Of a stretch of 64,000 nucleotides of DNA, positions 10,353 through 22,578 are shown piece by piece. Numbering within the stretch: the stretch's first letter is position 1; the number at the start of each line of letters is the position of its first letter. The stretch comes from Fasciola hepatica. Taxonomy: Eukaryota; Platyhelminthes; Trematoda; Plagiorchiida; Fasciolidae. The stretch spans positions 1,562,501-1,626,500 of the forward strand of contig CANUEZ040000165.1 in NCBI GenBank assembly GCA_948099385.1, in the 5' to 3' direction. A model generated the notes under the pieces. That model did no database searches and had not been told where the DNA came from. It saw nothing but the letters and a program-made list of their open reading frames with translations. The position numbers and the translations under genes were made by a program.

Positions 10353-11696
10353 CTAACAGTCGGTTGTAAAACTCGTCACGAAATCGGCGAAGCGGACGGG
10401 ATTTCGTAGTTGGCGACCGCAACGGCTACTTCGCTTTGCGGGTACGGTTGGGGAATCTGATGGACTAGCTGCCGAGTCCTCACTAGGCGTAATTGGGGGT
10501 GGTTCGATCGGTAACTCTCTCGATGCAGGTGACTGAGCGGCTTGAGTAGGTGTAAATTGGCCGAGCGGCTTGCACTCCATGACGGCAGGCTTGAGACGGT
10601 CGATAGATACGGTGTCGTGTCGCCCGCTGATATCTATGACAAATGTTATTGCCCTACATTTTATCACCCGAAACGGGCCAGTGTATGGCGCTTGTAGCGG
10701 TGATCAAACGCCATCGAAGCGAAGGGATACGTAAGTAGCGGTTCCTAACGCAGTTGGGACATAACTTGTAGACTGTTGTTCACGCGGCGGACTGGCCTTG
10801 AGCACTCGCATGTGCTGCGTAAGGCGCTGAGCATAGTCACCGTAGTTCAAAGTCACTGTTGGTGAGGGGGCTACCAACTCCCCAGGCAGACGAAGTGTAC
10901 AGCCATATACTAGTCCGACCGGTGTTGTATGTAATTCCTACCTAACGGTACTACGCAGGCTTAAGTGTGCTGGTGGTAGTATTTCACACCAAAGGGGGTT
11001 ACCATTCGCTCGAAGGGTGCTTTTAATTGCCGGTGGAAAAGCTCAACCATGCCATTGGCCTGAGGGTGGTAAGCTGTCGTCTTAACGTGTTGGCAACCAA
11101 TCGTAGCGAGTAGGCTGCGGAAAGTGCCGTCAAGGTGTGGACCACGATCGGTGGTCACTATTGCCGGGCAACCGAAATTACTAACTCATCCGGTCAGAAA
11201 AGCTTCCGCGGCCTCTTCCGACATGAGACGAGGGATAGGAATGGCCTGCGGCCAGCGAGTAAGACGATCCGCGCATGTGAGTATGTAAACGTGCCCAAGT
11301 GAAGGTGGAAGTGGTCCTACGAGGTCGACGTGCACGTGATGAAAACGTGTTTCAGGTTCTGGGCACCTGGCTAACGCCGCCTTAGTGTGCCTATGGGTCT
11401 TAACACGTTGACACTGCAGACAAGCACGAGCCCATTTACGGACACCTCGGTCGACTTTGTGCCGACCAAAACGCTCAGTTATCAGTTTCACCGAGGCCGT
11501 CACACCCGGATGAACCAGATTATGGAGTGTCAAGAAATTAGGATAGCGGTGGGCAGCAGGAACTACTGGCCTAGGGCGACCTTGCGCTATACCGCACACG
11601 ATGGTATTCTGGGAAGTTGGGATAGGGACTGCGGATAAGCTCAAAGGACCGTTTTGTCGAAGTTGTTCGATGTTAGGGTCCATAGTTTGGGCCTCT
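10353..11696 (-). pseudogene. Gypsy integrase and pol C-terminus (broken)
   Basis: The minus strand shows the integrase N-terminal part (FLTLHNLVHPGVTAS..., then CLQCQR, an HHCC-type zinc site), the core with HVDLVGPLPPS and the second acidic motif TTDRGPHLDG, AYHPQANGMVE, and the C-terminal GPFRVI...DTVSIDRLKP typical of CsRn1-type pol, followed by a basic, proline-rich tail ending at 10353. Breaks: TGA at 11186-11188 where Trp is expected before VSNFGCP; loss of frame near 10961; and a stop near 10728. The upper end is cut by the BEL insertion (target GCCAT at 11697-11701). The RNase H half lies beyond BEL at 18391. Confidence 0.82.
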
Positions 11697-11701
11697 GCCA
11701 T
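11697..11701. repeat. 5-bp target duplication GCCAT, left copy (BEL)
   Basis: GCCAT directly precedes the BEL LTR and recurs directly after the other LTR at 18391-18395. Both copies sit in gypsy pol sequence. A duplication of about 5 bp is usual for BEL/Pao integration. Confidence 0.88.
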
Positions 11702-12078
11702 TGTTACGAACGTTTGAGCAATGCGTAGACAAATTCGCAACGGATCCCGAAATCAGAAGACGATTATCCGTGATATTCTACGATACTAGATTATTAAAAT
11801 AAACAATGACATAAACAATATACAAACCTCAATAATACGATCACAAGGACTCAACGACGAGAAACCGAATAGCAGCGTGTGAGCAGACAGCACGTGCGTC
11901 ACGCAGGTCCTGAACAAGGATGTGCCAAAGTAGCGCTCTGGGCGCGAACAAACAACAATTGGTCCAGAAAAACAACCAGTTCGTAAAGCCAAGTCAATAG
12001 TGTATGGAAATGAGTGATGTTGGGAAAAACGCTGAATCGCGAGGGAAAAAGGGGGATTTTTCACGACCGGCTGTTACA
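11702..12078 (-). repeat. BEL 3' LTR
   Basis: 377 bp, TGTTACG...TGTTACA. The one difference seen from the other LTR is A versus C near 11731. The minus strand just before it (12079-12105) is purine-rich (GGAGGATTTTGGTGGGCGG), a likely polypurine tract. A 92-codon minus-strand open frame inside both LTRs is a by-product of their identity and shows no domain. Confidence 0.93.
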
Positions 12079-12289
12079 CCGCCCACCAAAATCCTCCTGG
12101 ATCCTTAGCAGAGTCAAAGGTTCGGTATAAAGGTACTGATTCTTCCTACCTGCCCAGGCCCTGCTGTCAGTGCGCGCGTCTTATGCTCGTCGTCGACGTT
12201 CTACTACTGGTCGCACCTAATCCATTGGATACATAGACGTGAGGCTAATCTAAATCTTCCACAAGACCAAATGACCGATGGCGGGCGTG

Positions 12290-12720
12290 AATGGTCGCAT
12301 AGACGTTGTCCTCGTAAAGTGCCGTCCGGTCCTGGATGTACGTGCTTGTGTGTGTGTGTGTGTGCGTGTGTGTGTGTGCGTGTGTGTGTGTGCCGGGGTT
12401 ACAATAAAATCACAGGTATGACTACACATCAAAAGAGGACTTTCTGCAATGTCAACAAAAGACCGCGTGGCAAGAAAACGAGTAAATGTAGCATGTGTGT
12501 GTGACCTGAGCTCCGCTACTTCCACATATGCAAGGGGCATTCGGTAGCGTCAACAAAAGGCAAACAAAGAACACTGTCACATGTATGATGGGTTTACGGG
12601 ATGTAGAGTGCGTCGTGCATGCGTGTATGTATCGGGATGTATAATGGGATCGCACTCATCACCACATATCGGGAAGAACCTTCTGTAATGTCAACGAAAG
12701 GACCGCGAGCACCTTAACGT
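12290..12720. repeat. BEL 3' non-coding region with (TG)n and degenerate tandem repeats
   Basis: A (TG/CG)n run occupies about 12347-12391. After it, three imperfect repeats share the frame CATATC-like, then AATGTCAACAAAAG/GACCGCG, at about 12427-12475, 12530-12575 and 12662-12712. They lie between the end of pol (12792) and the 3' LTR. No coding function is seen. Confidence 0.6.
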
Positions 12721-12791
12721 GTTTGACGGAGATTGTGTGGTATATATGGTGTTTCTTTATCCACCTCGATTACTGGTGTGAAAAAGGTTTA

Positions 12792-15700
12792 CTAGGCCTC
12801 AGGGTTATCAGCTCCTCCGTCTTCGCTCTCGAGTAGGTTAATACTGCGTATGTCACGAATGAGCACTCCGTTAGCTGTCTTCACCTTCACCGTTCTTATC
12901 ATTTCGTCAGTGCTTTTGATGGTTTCCGTAACTACTCCCAAAGACCAAGCGCTGAAATGTGCGCGTTCGTCGACGATCATAACCACGTCCCCAACTTTGA
13001 ATGGTCTTGCTTTGGCCAGCCACTTCTGTCAAGTCTGCAAAGCCGGTAGGTACTCCCGTAGCCATCGCCTCCAGAAGACCTTGGCCAGATAGTTCGCTTG
13101 CTTCCACCCGTGGAGGTAGCTCCCACGAAGGTTTACCGGCCCTTGGAAACCCTCGTTCGACCTTAGCGTCAATAAGTCGTTCAGGGTGAGCGCCAGGTGG
13201 GTGGGGTCGCCGTTCAATACTGGAACCAGGGGGCGGTTGTTCAGGATTCGCTCCACCTCAGTCATGACGGTGTTCAGCGTCTCGTCGTCAGGCGGCCGCT
13301 GCTCCATGATTGACAGCAATATCCGTCTGGCGGACCGGATCATGCGTTCCCATATGCCGCCTCGGTGACTGGCCTGTGGGGGGTTGAAATGCCATCGTAT
13401 GCCGTAGGCCACGGTTCGATTCTGCAGTTCGTCCCTGTTTATGTTCTTGTGCCAACGCTGCAATTCCCGTTGAGCGCCCACAAAGTTCGATCCATTATCT
13501 GAGTATGTATCGGCCGGTACGCCTCTTCGGTTGATAAATCTTTGCAAGGCCCGTAGAAACGAATCGGTCGTCATCGAATGTGCGACTTCTAGGTGTACCG
13601 CACGCGATTTCATGCACGTCATGATACATCCGTATCGCTTTTCTAATCTTTTCCCGCACTTGATCCACAAGGGCCCGAAATAGTCCAACCCGGTGTCACT
13701 GAACGGCCACCAGCCCGTAGTCACCCTGCATTCTGGTAGTGGGGTCATGTGCTGTTTGTTTGCTGTAGCATTGCGTCTCCTGCATTGCACACACCGTCGG
13801 ATTACGCGTTTTACAGTCTCTCGTCCTCTCAACAACCAAAGACGCTTTCGGATGACGCTCGTCACGTGACTTTCCCCGGCATGTCCCTCCACGGCGTGGA
13901 CGTGTTGAATCATTAGCTCTACTACAGGTTATCTCGCAGGCAGCAGTATAGGATACTTTGTGTCGAAGTTCAGGTGGGCATTGGTCAGCCTACCATCCAC
14001 CCGCAGCAGTCCGTTGATGAGTTTGGGGTTTAAACGCTTCAGCTCGCCTCTTGGAGATGGCATGTCTTCATTGGTCGGCCCCACTTCTTCCGCCCTCTTG
14101 AGTTCTCGGGCGAAAGCCTCGCGTTGTATCATTCTGAAAATATCGTACTCTGCCGCTTGTAGCTCATCGGGACCTATCGGGCCGACCGGTATCCGACCTG
14201 AGGGCCGTAGCCCTTCCATGACTAGTAAACTTATCTTGAATCTGGTTAACCAAACTAGCGAACGAAGCGTCTTCATCCACGAAGAAAACCTGACCAGTCG
14301 CGTTAAAATGGACGACGCTTCGACGAAGTTGGTTGCTATCACTACGCCTTTGATCTCCAGTTCCATTTCCGTAGGGGGTTATAATTCGAACACGGGCCAG
14401 TCCTGTTTGGGCAATTGCAGGAAGTTTGGCCCTCTCGTCCACGTGTCCAGTTGCCTGAAGTTGTTCGCACCTCGGGAGCACAGGTCGGCCGGATTATCGC
14501 CAGACCTGACATGACTCCACTGGTGCGTGGCCGATTCATCGTGGATAATCGTGAGCCGGTTAGCAACGAAAGTACGTTGTTAATGTAGTAAAGTACTATC
14601 GTTGAATCCGTCCAGAAGCTCACCGACCAAATGTAGAGATCGAAACATCTCTTCACAGCTTGCACCACCCTGACTGCTAACACGGCTGCGCTGAGTTCAA
14701 GGCGCGGGATTGAGACCGACTTCAGTGGAGCAACGCGGCCTTTGGCGAACAGGATCCTCGTGCTATATTGTCCATCTCCTGCGCACCATCGTCCGTACAC
14801 CACAGCTCCATAACGGACTTCGGATGCATCGGAAAAAGCATGTAGTCCTCCAGTCCGTGTCGTATGGCCAGGAGTCAAACATCGTGGGATTCTTATGTCC
14901 CCTAATTTCTTCAAGGTGTTCAAAAATTCTTCCCAGTCCAGCCGGTCCCTTCGGTCCAGTGACTGGTTCCAATCAACTTTCTTACGGCACGGCCGCTGCA
15001 GCAAGATCTTTCCGGGTAGCAGCCATGGTGAGACGAAACCGAGCGGGTCGAACAAACTTGAGACGGCAGATAGTATGCCACGACGGGTTATTGGCAGCTC
15101 GGGAACGTTTAGTTCGAAAACAAAATTGTCCGTTTCCGCGTCCCATTGTATCCCTAAGGTGCGCTCGATAGGAAATGGAGAGCCGTCCAAATCTCTTACC
15201 CTTTCGGCCTTTTCGTGATACGGGATGACCTTCAGCACTTCTGAAGCGTTCGACATCCATTTAGTTAGATGGAAGCCGCCCTCTTCCAGCAATCTCGTCA
15301 GACCTCTGAACTGCTCTAGAGCTGATTCCACATCATCGAATGACTCAAGGTAGTCGTCGACGTAGAAGTTCCTGCTGACGCTCTCTACCACCGTCCGATG
15401 TACCAGATCGCCATGTTTGTTCGCTGATTCTCGGAGGGCGTAGTTGGCACAAAATGGTGACGATATGGCTCCGGAGGGGTGGACGGTCATCCTATAATTC
15501 ACCACTGCGTTGTCACGGTCGCTCCCATCCCACCACAGGAAACGCAAAGCATCTCGTTCTCCTACCGGAATCTTCACCTGATGGAACATTTCCCTAATGT
15601 CAGCAGACAAAGCCACTTTACCCACTCTGAAACGGCACAAAACATCGATCAGTGGTGTGGTCCAGTCAGGCCCCTGTAGTAGGCGATCGTTTAACGACTT

Positions 15701-17902
15701 GCTCTGAAACTTGGCCGCACAGTCGAAAACCACGCGCAGTTTATTGGGTTTCTTGGGGTTGATAACCGGGTGGTGAGCCAGATACCAGATACCCCTTTTG
15801 CTGTCGGTGTTAACAGGCACCTCTTCAACGTAACCGAGGGCCTCGTTTCGCTTCATCAAATCCGCGTATCGTTCCCACAGATTCTGGTCTCGAATGAAGC
15901 GTTCCTTTAGTCGTAGTAATCGTTGGAGAACATAATTTCTGTTATCAGTCCACGGGTCGACCGGTGTGCGCCATGGGAGGGGAACCTTGAACTGTTTTCT
16001 GAGGCCTCTAGAGCCTTGCCGCACCGTTTGTTTAGCGGAGCGATCCTCTTGAGACAACTTCGGTCTTTCGTCTTCAATGTCATGAAACTCCTTTTCATAC
16101 AGCCGTTGCAGATGATACTCTATGCGGTCCGTTTCGGCGGATAAGTAATTCACGGAACCGCGTACCCCTACTGGACCGTATAACATCCATCCCAGAGCCG
16201 TGCGTACGGCATAAGGTGCCTGGCGGTCGCCCACTCTTTGGTCAAGCACCCAATGCGTCTCTGGCACGTCGCATCCGATGAGGAGATCCACTTCATCATC
16301 TTCCCAGTCTACAACGGTTATATCCTGCAGGTGGGGCCACCTAGTCAAGATTGCGTTGACCGACCTTGGTGCTCGCATGGAGAGATCCGCTAACGTGAAT
16401 GCCTCCGTTGGTTCAATTTCCTCGTTAGTGTCTAGAGAGATGAGTTGCAGCCTTAATCTACCGGCAGTCATTACCTGTGTTCCGCCCACCGTGCTCACTG
16501 CTAACGACGTCGCACCTTTAGCCAGTTGGTGTTTGTCGGCAAACCGCTCTTTTACTAAAGTGGTGTCGGATCCACTATCAACGAAAGCCAACGCCTTGAC
16601 TATCCCAGTCGGAGTCACTACTCCCACGGCCACTACGCCTAAACGTACCGGTTTACTGGCAGATTGTGAAGTTGAACAAATCACGCTGGGCTTGGCACTC
16701 GCCTCGGATATGGTTATTCTCGCCTGATGCAGCAGCCGATGGTGTCTGCCCGTGCAGCCCTCGTAACCACATCGATTCCTTGTTCTACAGGCTGCTGCCC
16801 GGTGCGTGGTGTTAAGACAGATGAAACATGCTCCTGCCATCCTCGCCATTCCCCACCGTTCGTCTATTGTGGCGTTGCCGAACTTGGGGCATTCTGGTAG
16901 GCCATGGGTAGTACCACAGGATCTGCAATTTGGTTTCGCCGTAGCATCTCGTGAAATGACGTGTGTGTTGGTCCAAGGCTGGTACTTTGGGTATTCCCGT
17001 ACAGGGGTTTGGACTTGGCTAGTACCGGGCTTGTTTGCTCGGTTGCTGTCCCGGATGAGTCGGCCGAATCTGCTGTCAGCTATCTTAGTTTGCCTGTCTA
17101 AGTATTCAGTCAGGTCTTCGAAGTTGGTTTCTCTGTCGCCTCGGCTTATCCGTTCAGCTTCTTCCGCCCACCGACCCTGTAGTTCGGGAGAGAGGTGACG
17201 GACTATGCCTTCCAAAGTGTGCATGGCGTCTAGGTCAGCCCTGTAACCTAAATGGTCGAGGGCTATTGAGCAGTTCTGCATCTTGATCACCAGGTCGGTC
17301 ATGGTGTAGACGTCACCCTTGGTTCTCTTTGCCTCTGCCATCACGCCCTCTATTAGGTTACGGGCTACTTTGAAAGGTTGGCCAAACAAGTCCCTCAGCA
17401 TCTTTCTTGCCCGTGTGTAGCCTTGTTCTGGATCGAGCATGGTGCACCCGTCGATAGCTTCTCGCGCTCGGCCTCGGCAGTAGTGAGTAAGGTAAAGAAG
17501 CCTTTGCCCAGGGTCGGTTACCTTGTTTTCAACGAACGTCTTGAACTGCTTGACAAACTTGCAGTATTGCTCAGCTCGCCCGTCGAAAACCGTTAACTCC
17601 ACTCTAGGCAGATCGATCGATGGTGGTTTGTAGTCCGCGACCGGCGTGGGGTTCCCTACCTTATTGCACTCTAACCTATCGGAAGTGTCGAAGTCACTGG
17701 TCTCATGCTCTCGCTGTTTCTGTGTACACTTCTCTGCTTCATGCGCCTGTAGTCTAGCCGAAAGTAACTGTTGCTCTAGTTCTAGTATTCTCAGCTTATA
17801 TAAGTCCACATCCTTACGATCAATATTGCTTTCAATAACACATGAGCTAGCACTGACAGGACTAGGCGATCTAGCATTAACTAAAGAATCATATGTACCC
17901 AA
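12792..17902 (-). pseudogene. BEL/Pao gag-pol (four lesions)
   Basis: The main frame, 17902 to 14342 (1186 codons), begins about 110 nt inside the 5' LTR. It holds a DUF1759 Gag (about residues 100-280, FDGRAEQYCKFV), Cys/His fingers (CRSCGTTHGLPEC, CFICLNTTHRAAAC), a protease (AFVDSGSDTTLV), an RT (VVFDCAAKF, FYVDDYLESF) and RNase H (FSDASEVRYGAVVYG). It changes frame near 14575. The continuation has stops at 14379-14381 (TAA), 13929-13931 (TAA) and 13029-13031 (TGA). The integrase (13913 downward) has the HHCC start, DYFGPLW, YSDNGSNFVGA and GGIWERMIRSARR, so all three acidic residues are present. The C-terminal domain runs to 12792. All these parts belong in a single Gag-Pol polyprotein in this family. 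Confidence 0.9.
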
Positions 17903-18013
17903 AACCTCCCCAGAGACTTACCGTATTACTTCCTGTCCGGATTCGACTGCTTTTGAGCATTTTCTTGGCATTTTGCGTGATTTTTCCTCGTTCCAAATAG
18001 ATCTATTGAGTAT

Positions 18014-18390
18014 TGTTACGAACGTTTGAGCAATGCGTAGCCAAATTCGCAACGGATCCCGAAATCAGAAGACGATTATCCGTGATATTCTACGATACTA
18101 GATTATTAAAATAAACAATGACATAAACAATATACAAACCTCAATAATACGATCACAAGGACTCAACGACGAGAAACCGAATAGCAGCGTGTGAGCAGAC
18201 AGCACGTGCGTCACGCAGGTCCTGAACAAGGATGTGCCAAAGTAGCGCTCTGGGCGCGAACAAACAACAATTGGTCCAGAAAAACAACCAGTTCGTAAAG
18301 CCAAGTCAATAGTGTATGGAAATGAGTGATGTTGGGAAAAACGCTGAATCGCGAGGGAAAAAGGGGGATTTTTCACGACCGGCTGTTACA
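18014..18390 (-). repeat. BEL 5' LTR
   Basis: 377 bp, identical to 11702-12078 except for one base. The minus strand continues past the LTR (18013 downward) as untranslated leader to the ATG at 17902. A TGG-starting primer site is possible at about 17990-18000, but I could not assign a tRNA. Confidence 0.93.
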
Positions 18391-18395
18391 GCCAT
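18391..18395. repeat. 5-bp target duplication GCCAT, right copy (BEL)
   Basis: Directly follows the BEL LTR end at 18390 and matches 11697-11701. Confidence 0.88.
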
Positions 18396-19711
18396 TGCGT
18401 CCAAGTTGACGTTAGGGGTCTGTGACAGACTTAGTTGATATACGCGCGATAAGGCGTCGGCGACGCTATTAAATACCCCAGAGACGTGTCGTGTGTCCAC
18501 AGTAAACTGTAAGACAAGGTCTAAGTGGCGAATCTCGCTTGGTGAGTATCGATCCGAAGCTGACTTTAGTGCGTAAACCAAAGGCTTGTGGTCTGTATAC
18601 ACCGTAAACGAACGACCTTCGAGTGCATGTCGAAATTTACGGATTCCCAAGTGGATGGATAATAACTCCCTACCAAATGTGCTGTACCTAGATTCGGCAG
18701 GTTGTGGGCCCTTGGAGCAGGATGCTTAAGGTTGCCAAGAATCGTCTACGAACTGTTGCAGTACTGCTCAAACCACTGTGTCCGAGGCATCCGTCACCAC
18801 CGAAATAGGGGCCAAAGGGTCGTGGTGGGTAGGGAGTGTTGTGTTGGCGACAGCATCTTTGACCAAGGCGAATGCGGCCTGTGCCGTGTCGGGAAACACG
18901 AACTTCCGCTTACCTCCGCCCAACATGTCGGTGAGGGGTTGCATCATTTCCGCACAGTGAGGAATAAATCGGCGGTGGAAATTCACCAGGCCGGCAAACT
19001 GACGCAACTGGCGAAAAGATTGGGGTTCAGGGTAGTCGCGAATGGCGGAAATTTTATCAGACAGAGGTCGGATACCCGAGGATGAAAGAGAATGTCCTAT
19101 GAAGGTGATATCAGACCGGCCTAATTCGCATTTCGCGATATTGATCGTAACGCCGTACTGGCTAAGGCGTCCGAAAAGTGCTCGTAAGTGAGTCGCGTGC
19201 TCTTGCTCTGAAGAACTCGCCACCAAAATATCATCCAGGTATACGTAGACATTTGCCAAACCACGAGTTGCCTCGTGCATGAACCGCTGAAATGTCTGGG
19301 CTGCATTGCTGAGTCCAAACGGCATTCTCAGAAACTCGAACAGCTCGAAAGGTGTAGTGACGGCAGTTTTAAAGATATCGGCCTCTGCTACCGGGATCTG
19401 GTTGTACGCACGAACTAAATCGATACGGCTGAAGACGGAGCAACCTGATAAAGACGAAGTGAGGTCCTGTATATGGGGAATTGGGTATCGGTCCGGGACG
19501 GTGACCTTGTTAAGTGCTGTGTAATCACCACAGGGTCGCCAGTCGCCAATAGACTTAGGGACTATATGAAAAGGGGAAGCCCAAGAGCTACTGGAAGGGC
19601 GTATTATACCCAGTTCTAGCATATGTTCGAATTCAGCCCGTGCAACACGAAGCTTGTCTGGTGCTAACCGACGCGGCCTACTGAACACTGGAGGTCCCTT
19701 AGTATCGATAT
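18391..19711 (-). pseudogene. Gypsy reverse transcriptase and RNase H
   Basis: Minus strand from the LINE-B edge (19711). It starts at the [16 protein letters not shown] motif that opens the RT region, continues with [40 protein letters not shown] and an intact active site [10 protein letters not shown] (about 19225-19245), then [13 protein letters not shown]. RNase H follows with VVTDASD and TDHKPLVYAL, ending ...GVFNSVADALSRV before the BEL duplication at 18391. Stops occur at 18768-18770 and near 18725. The apparent N-terminus [18 protein letters not shown] is LINE-B tail read through, not gypsy protein. Confidence 0.88.
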
Positions 19712-21516
19712 AGTATAGTATAGTATATTTCTTGACCATGGTCAATACACATGCACAAGGCAAGATCAGAGTATACAGCAGTACATGTCAATGTGAGATA
19801 TTCACAAATTATAAATTTATAAATCACAGCAACTGAAATACACCAGTAAAGTCATTTAGTGTTTGAGTAAACAAAAGTGGTAATGGTTGAGGCGAGAATT
19901 CCAAATCGGTTTCGAAATCGCTGGGGGCGGTGTGGATAGCTAGACAGTCGTGGAATTGCTGATATAAGCGACAAATGGACGGTCACTAACAAGTGACCCG
20001 GCGGAAGAGATGCCAAAGAACATTGTTAGAAGTAAAGCAAGCGTGGGGCTTTCAAAGTGCAGTCAGAGATACCAGCGGAATATTGGACACTGATCCAGCA
20101 TTGGGTAACTAATTGTGGGGGAAGCATGTGAAATAAAGGCAAGTGATTCAAAGGTGATAATAAAACGGACCTTTTGTGCAGGTGATTACAGTGTCATATG
20201 GAAATTCAAATGAAGGCGAAAAGATTTTCAGGGACTTCAGTGAACTTTTGAAGAGCATGAGTGGTGTATGGACATATAACGGACTATTAAAGAAAAGAAA
20301 AGCCGTCAATGAAACGGATTAGTGGAGACAAACGTCAATGGTTCGGCTAGGCAGGAGTTGGAAGAGTGTAAAATGTTTTTTTGTATTTGATAGAAAATTG
20401 GTAATCAAATAATGGTTGGCTGCAGATGGCTGGTATTCTGTTCCGTAAAGACCTTGGTTGCAGGTAGAATGTTGTGGGAAGCAGGTAAAAAGGGCTGGTT
20501 TGACGAAGTTGACAGCTGCGAAGGCTGGGTTCCGGCCATTGGTTTCGTACTGCAACGCGGGATAAATTGAACTGTTGGGTTGGATTATTTGGGAATAGAC
20601 GTTGAGCGGATGTGTTGATGGTTGCTGTCAGGAATCACCTCTGCGATCCGGTGAGACTTTCATGAGGTTTTGTTAATCCATGTACGGTGCCCCATGTAAC
20701 GTCAGCAGGCGAGAGTATAGGTTTAAACCATTGATCAAATCGTCCAGTCCTTACGGTGATCCGGAATAAACGTCGATTTGGCCGATGGATACCCAAGTAA
20801 CCAGTGCAATCTGGAAGATATCAGGAGTGCGGCAGTCTGGAGAGTGTTCCAGCTGTGGGTTATGATTATCGTTTATATGGAAGCAAGAAAATGAACATTT
20901 TGTTATCCGAACAGTTAGTTATCGTTTGGCTAGTGGACAGGTCTATTAGGGATCCCTAGACGGAGACTGGTAGCTTTCTAGGGTAGTTGGGTGATAGTGG
21001 AGATTTGGGGCTATATCAGGTGGATGAGGATAGGGTGTTCGTTTGGGAACCAGGATAAAACAATGGTAGATGGTATGGTCTGGAAGGAGAATGAGAAAAT
21101 AGAAAGATAACAGTCTGGTCAGTTCACCAGCTGTGGTAAGGGACGGCAAACAGTAAAAAGGGGGGGGGAAACTGAGCGTTAAAATGAGGATTTTTCATGT
21201 GGGGGCAAACGTGCTGGTATTCGGCAGGGGCATACGGATTCCGGTTGGAATGGGGTCTTAACTTACCATGAGCATGTGCGTAGAGAAGTGAAGCCTAGTT
21301 ACTAAGGCATGGTAATCCGTGTGGCAAGGCTTCAGTGTACGAGAAAGGCACAAAAAAGCGGATGGGACGGCTGAGTTATAGCCTGAGCCAAGAATTAAGT
21401 GAGAGCGAGCACTCATCGCTAAAGGACGGAACGGTTTTACTTATATATACGCAAATTGTGTGTAGTGAAATGGCACAATCTAGTTAGGAAGGGGGACAAG
21501 TGAGTGGAGCATACCC

Positions 21517-21520
<4 letters not shown>

Positions 21521-21566
<46 letters not shown>
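21521..21566. repeat. (TA)n microsatellite in the LINE-B 3' UTR
   Basis: Forty-six bases of pure TA. A second, interrupted AT array lies at about 22108-22217. The LINE-A 3' UTR has only a short ATATGT stretch near 32723, so these arrays expanded in this copy. Confidence 0.9.
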
Positions 21567-21567
<1 letters not shown>

Positions 21568-22107
21568 GTGGGTGTGATCATCGGACGGGTCATTCGAAAG
21601 CGGCCGGACGCAAAAGACTATGGCAAGGAAAGTGAGATAGAGTGATGCAGCTGAGGATCAACGGTTAACGGAAAGAAGAACAAAAGTTAAGCACGGGCTC
21701 ATCGGTGCGGCGGAGCCTAAAGGCACATTGAGGCCATGAAGCGTGAGACTAAAGGGGAAACGCCTAAGTGTGGCTAGAACTTTCAATGGGAAAGTTAGTA
21801 TTTCGCCTAGAGTGGTCATTGAGCAGGAGTAAAGACCAAGTTCAGCATGAAATTACAGAAGAACCTTAGCTGGGGGATAGGGTGGGAGCAGAAATGGTAA
21901 CGTCATAACTGAGTGTTGAGTTCAGTTAGTGAGTCACGCTAAGTGCGATGAATCAGACTGGATTTTCCAATTCGAAATCGCAGAGGTGGTGAGCGAAGTA
22001 TGAGTGGTGGGACCTGGTGCGGAAGAGAGGCATTGTATACTAAGAGATATCGAGGAGCGTTGAGTTACTCACCATGATTTTGTTAATAATTATAGGACAG
22101 TAATGAG

Positions 22108-22167
22108 TATATATATATATAAGTATATTTTTATATTTACATGTACGTATATATATTTGTATATGCA

Positions 22168-22217
<50 letters not shown>
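22108..22217. repeat. AT-rich microsatellite in the LINE-B 3' UTR
   Basis: An interrupted TA/TATG run of about 110 bp ends in pure (TA)n. It lies 3' of the LINE-B ORF2 stop (22579) on the minus strand. Confidence 0.88.
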
Positions 22218-22219
<2 letters not shown>

Positions 22220-22578
22220 CCAACCGGGGGTTGGATACCGAAGCAGTTTTTATGGCAATGTTGAGGTTGGTTTCAGGGCCGCATACGCAATATAAATAAA
22301 TAAAGTTAATAAATCGTGGAGCGAGTGAGAGATATTGACAACCTGTGGGGAGTAATACGGTGGTCTCTATAAATGCGAGCGCATCTGAAAGAATTTATTT
22401 CAAAGTTGAATTAGCAGGATCCTATAAGTTAGTATGGAAAAACAGTTAGTGGACGCAGACGTGCTTACATATGTCGATGGCGAAGGCTAGGAGAAGCGGT
22501 CAAACAAAGCAATCAGAATTTTTAAAGCGGTGAGGTTATTTTTGAAGGTTAGGTAAAGAGAGAAAGCAGAGCAACGGC

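Larger units (their letters stand above)
11702..18390 (-). mobile_element. Young BEL/Pao LTR retrotransposon nested in gypsy
   Basis: 6689 bp flanked by 377-bp LTRs (11702-12078, 18014-18390) and the GCCAT duplication. It encodes a minus-strand Gag-Pol of BEL order: Gag (DUF1759), zinc fingers, aspartic protease, RT, RNase H, integrase. The LTRs differ at one position by my reading, so insertion was recent. Even so, pol has one frameshift and three nonsense codons, so this copy needs help in trans or contains sequence errors. It splits the host gypsy between RNase H and integrase. Confidence 0.93.

Noticed and set aside
9874..10422. 182-codon minus-strand frame near the gypsy 3' end, a possible envelope-like accessory gene
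   Set aside because: It overlaps the real pol C-terminus in another frame, has no signal peptide, membrane segment or known motif, and CsRn1-type elements lack env.
11786..18376. Identical 92-codon minus-strand frames at 11786-12064 and 18098-18376
   Set aside because: They lie inside the two BEL LTRs and are identical because the LTRs are; no domain or start context supports a protein.
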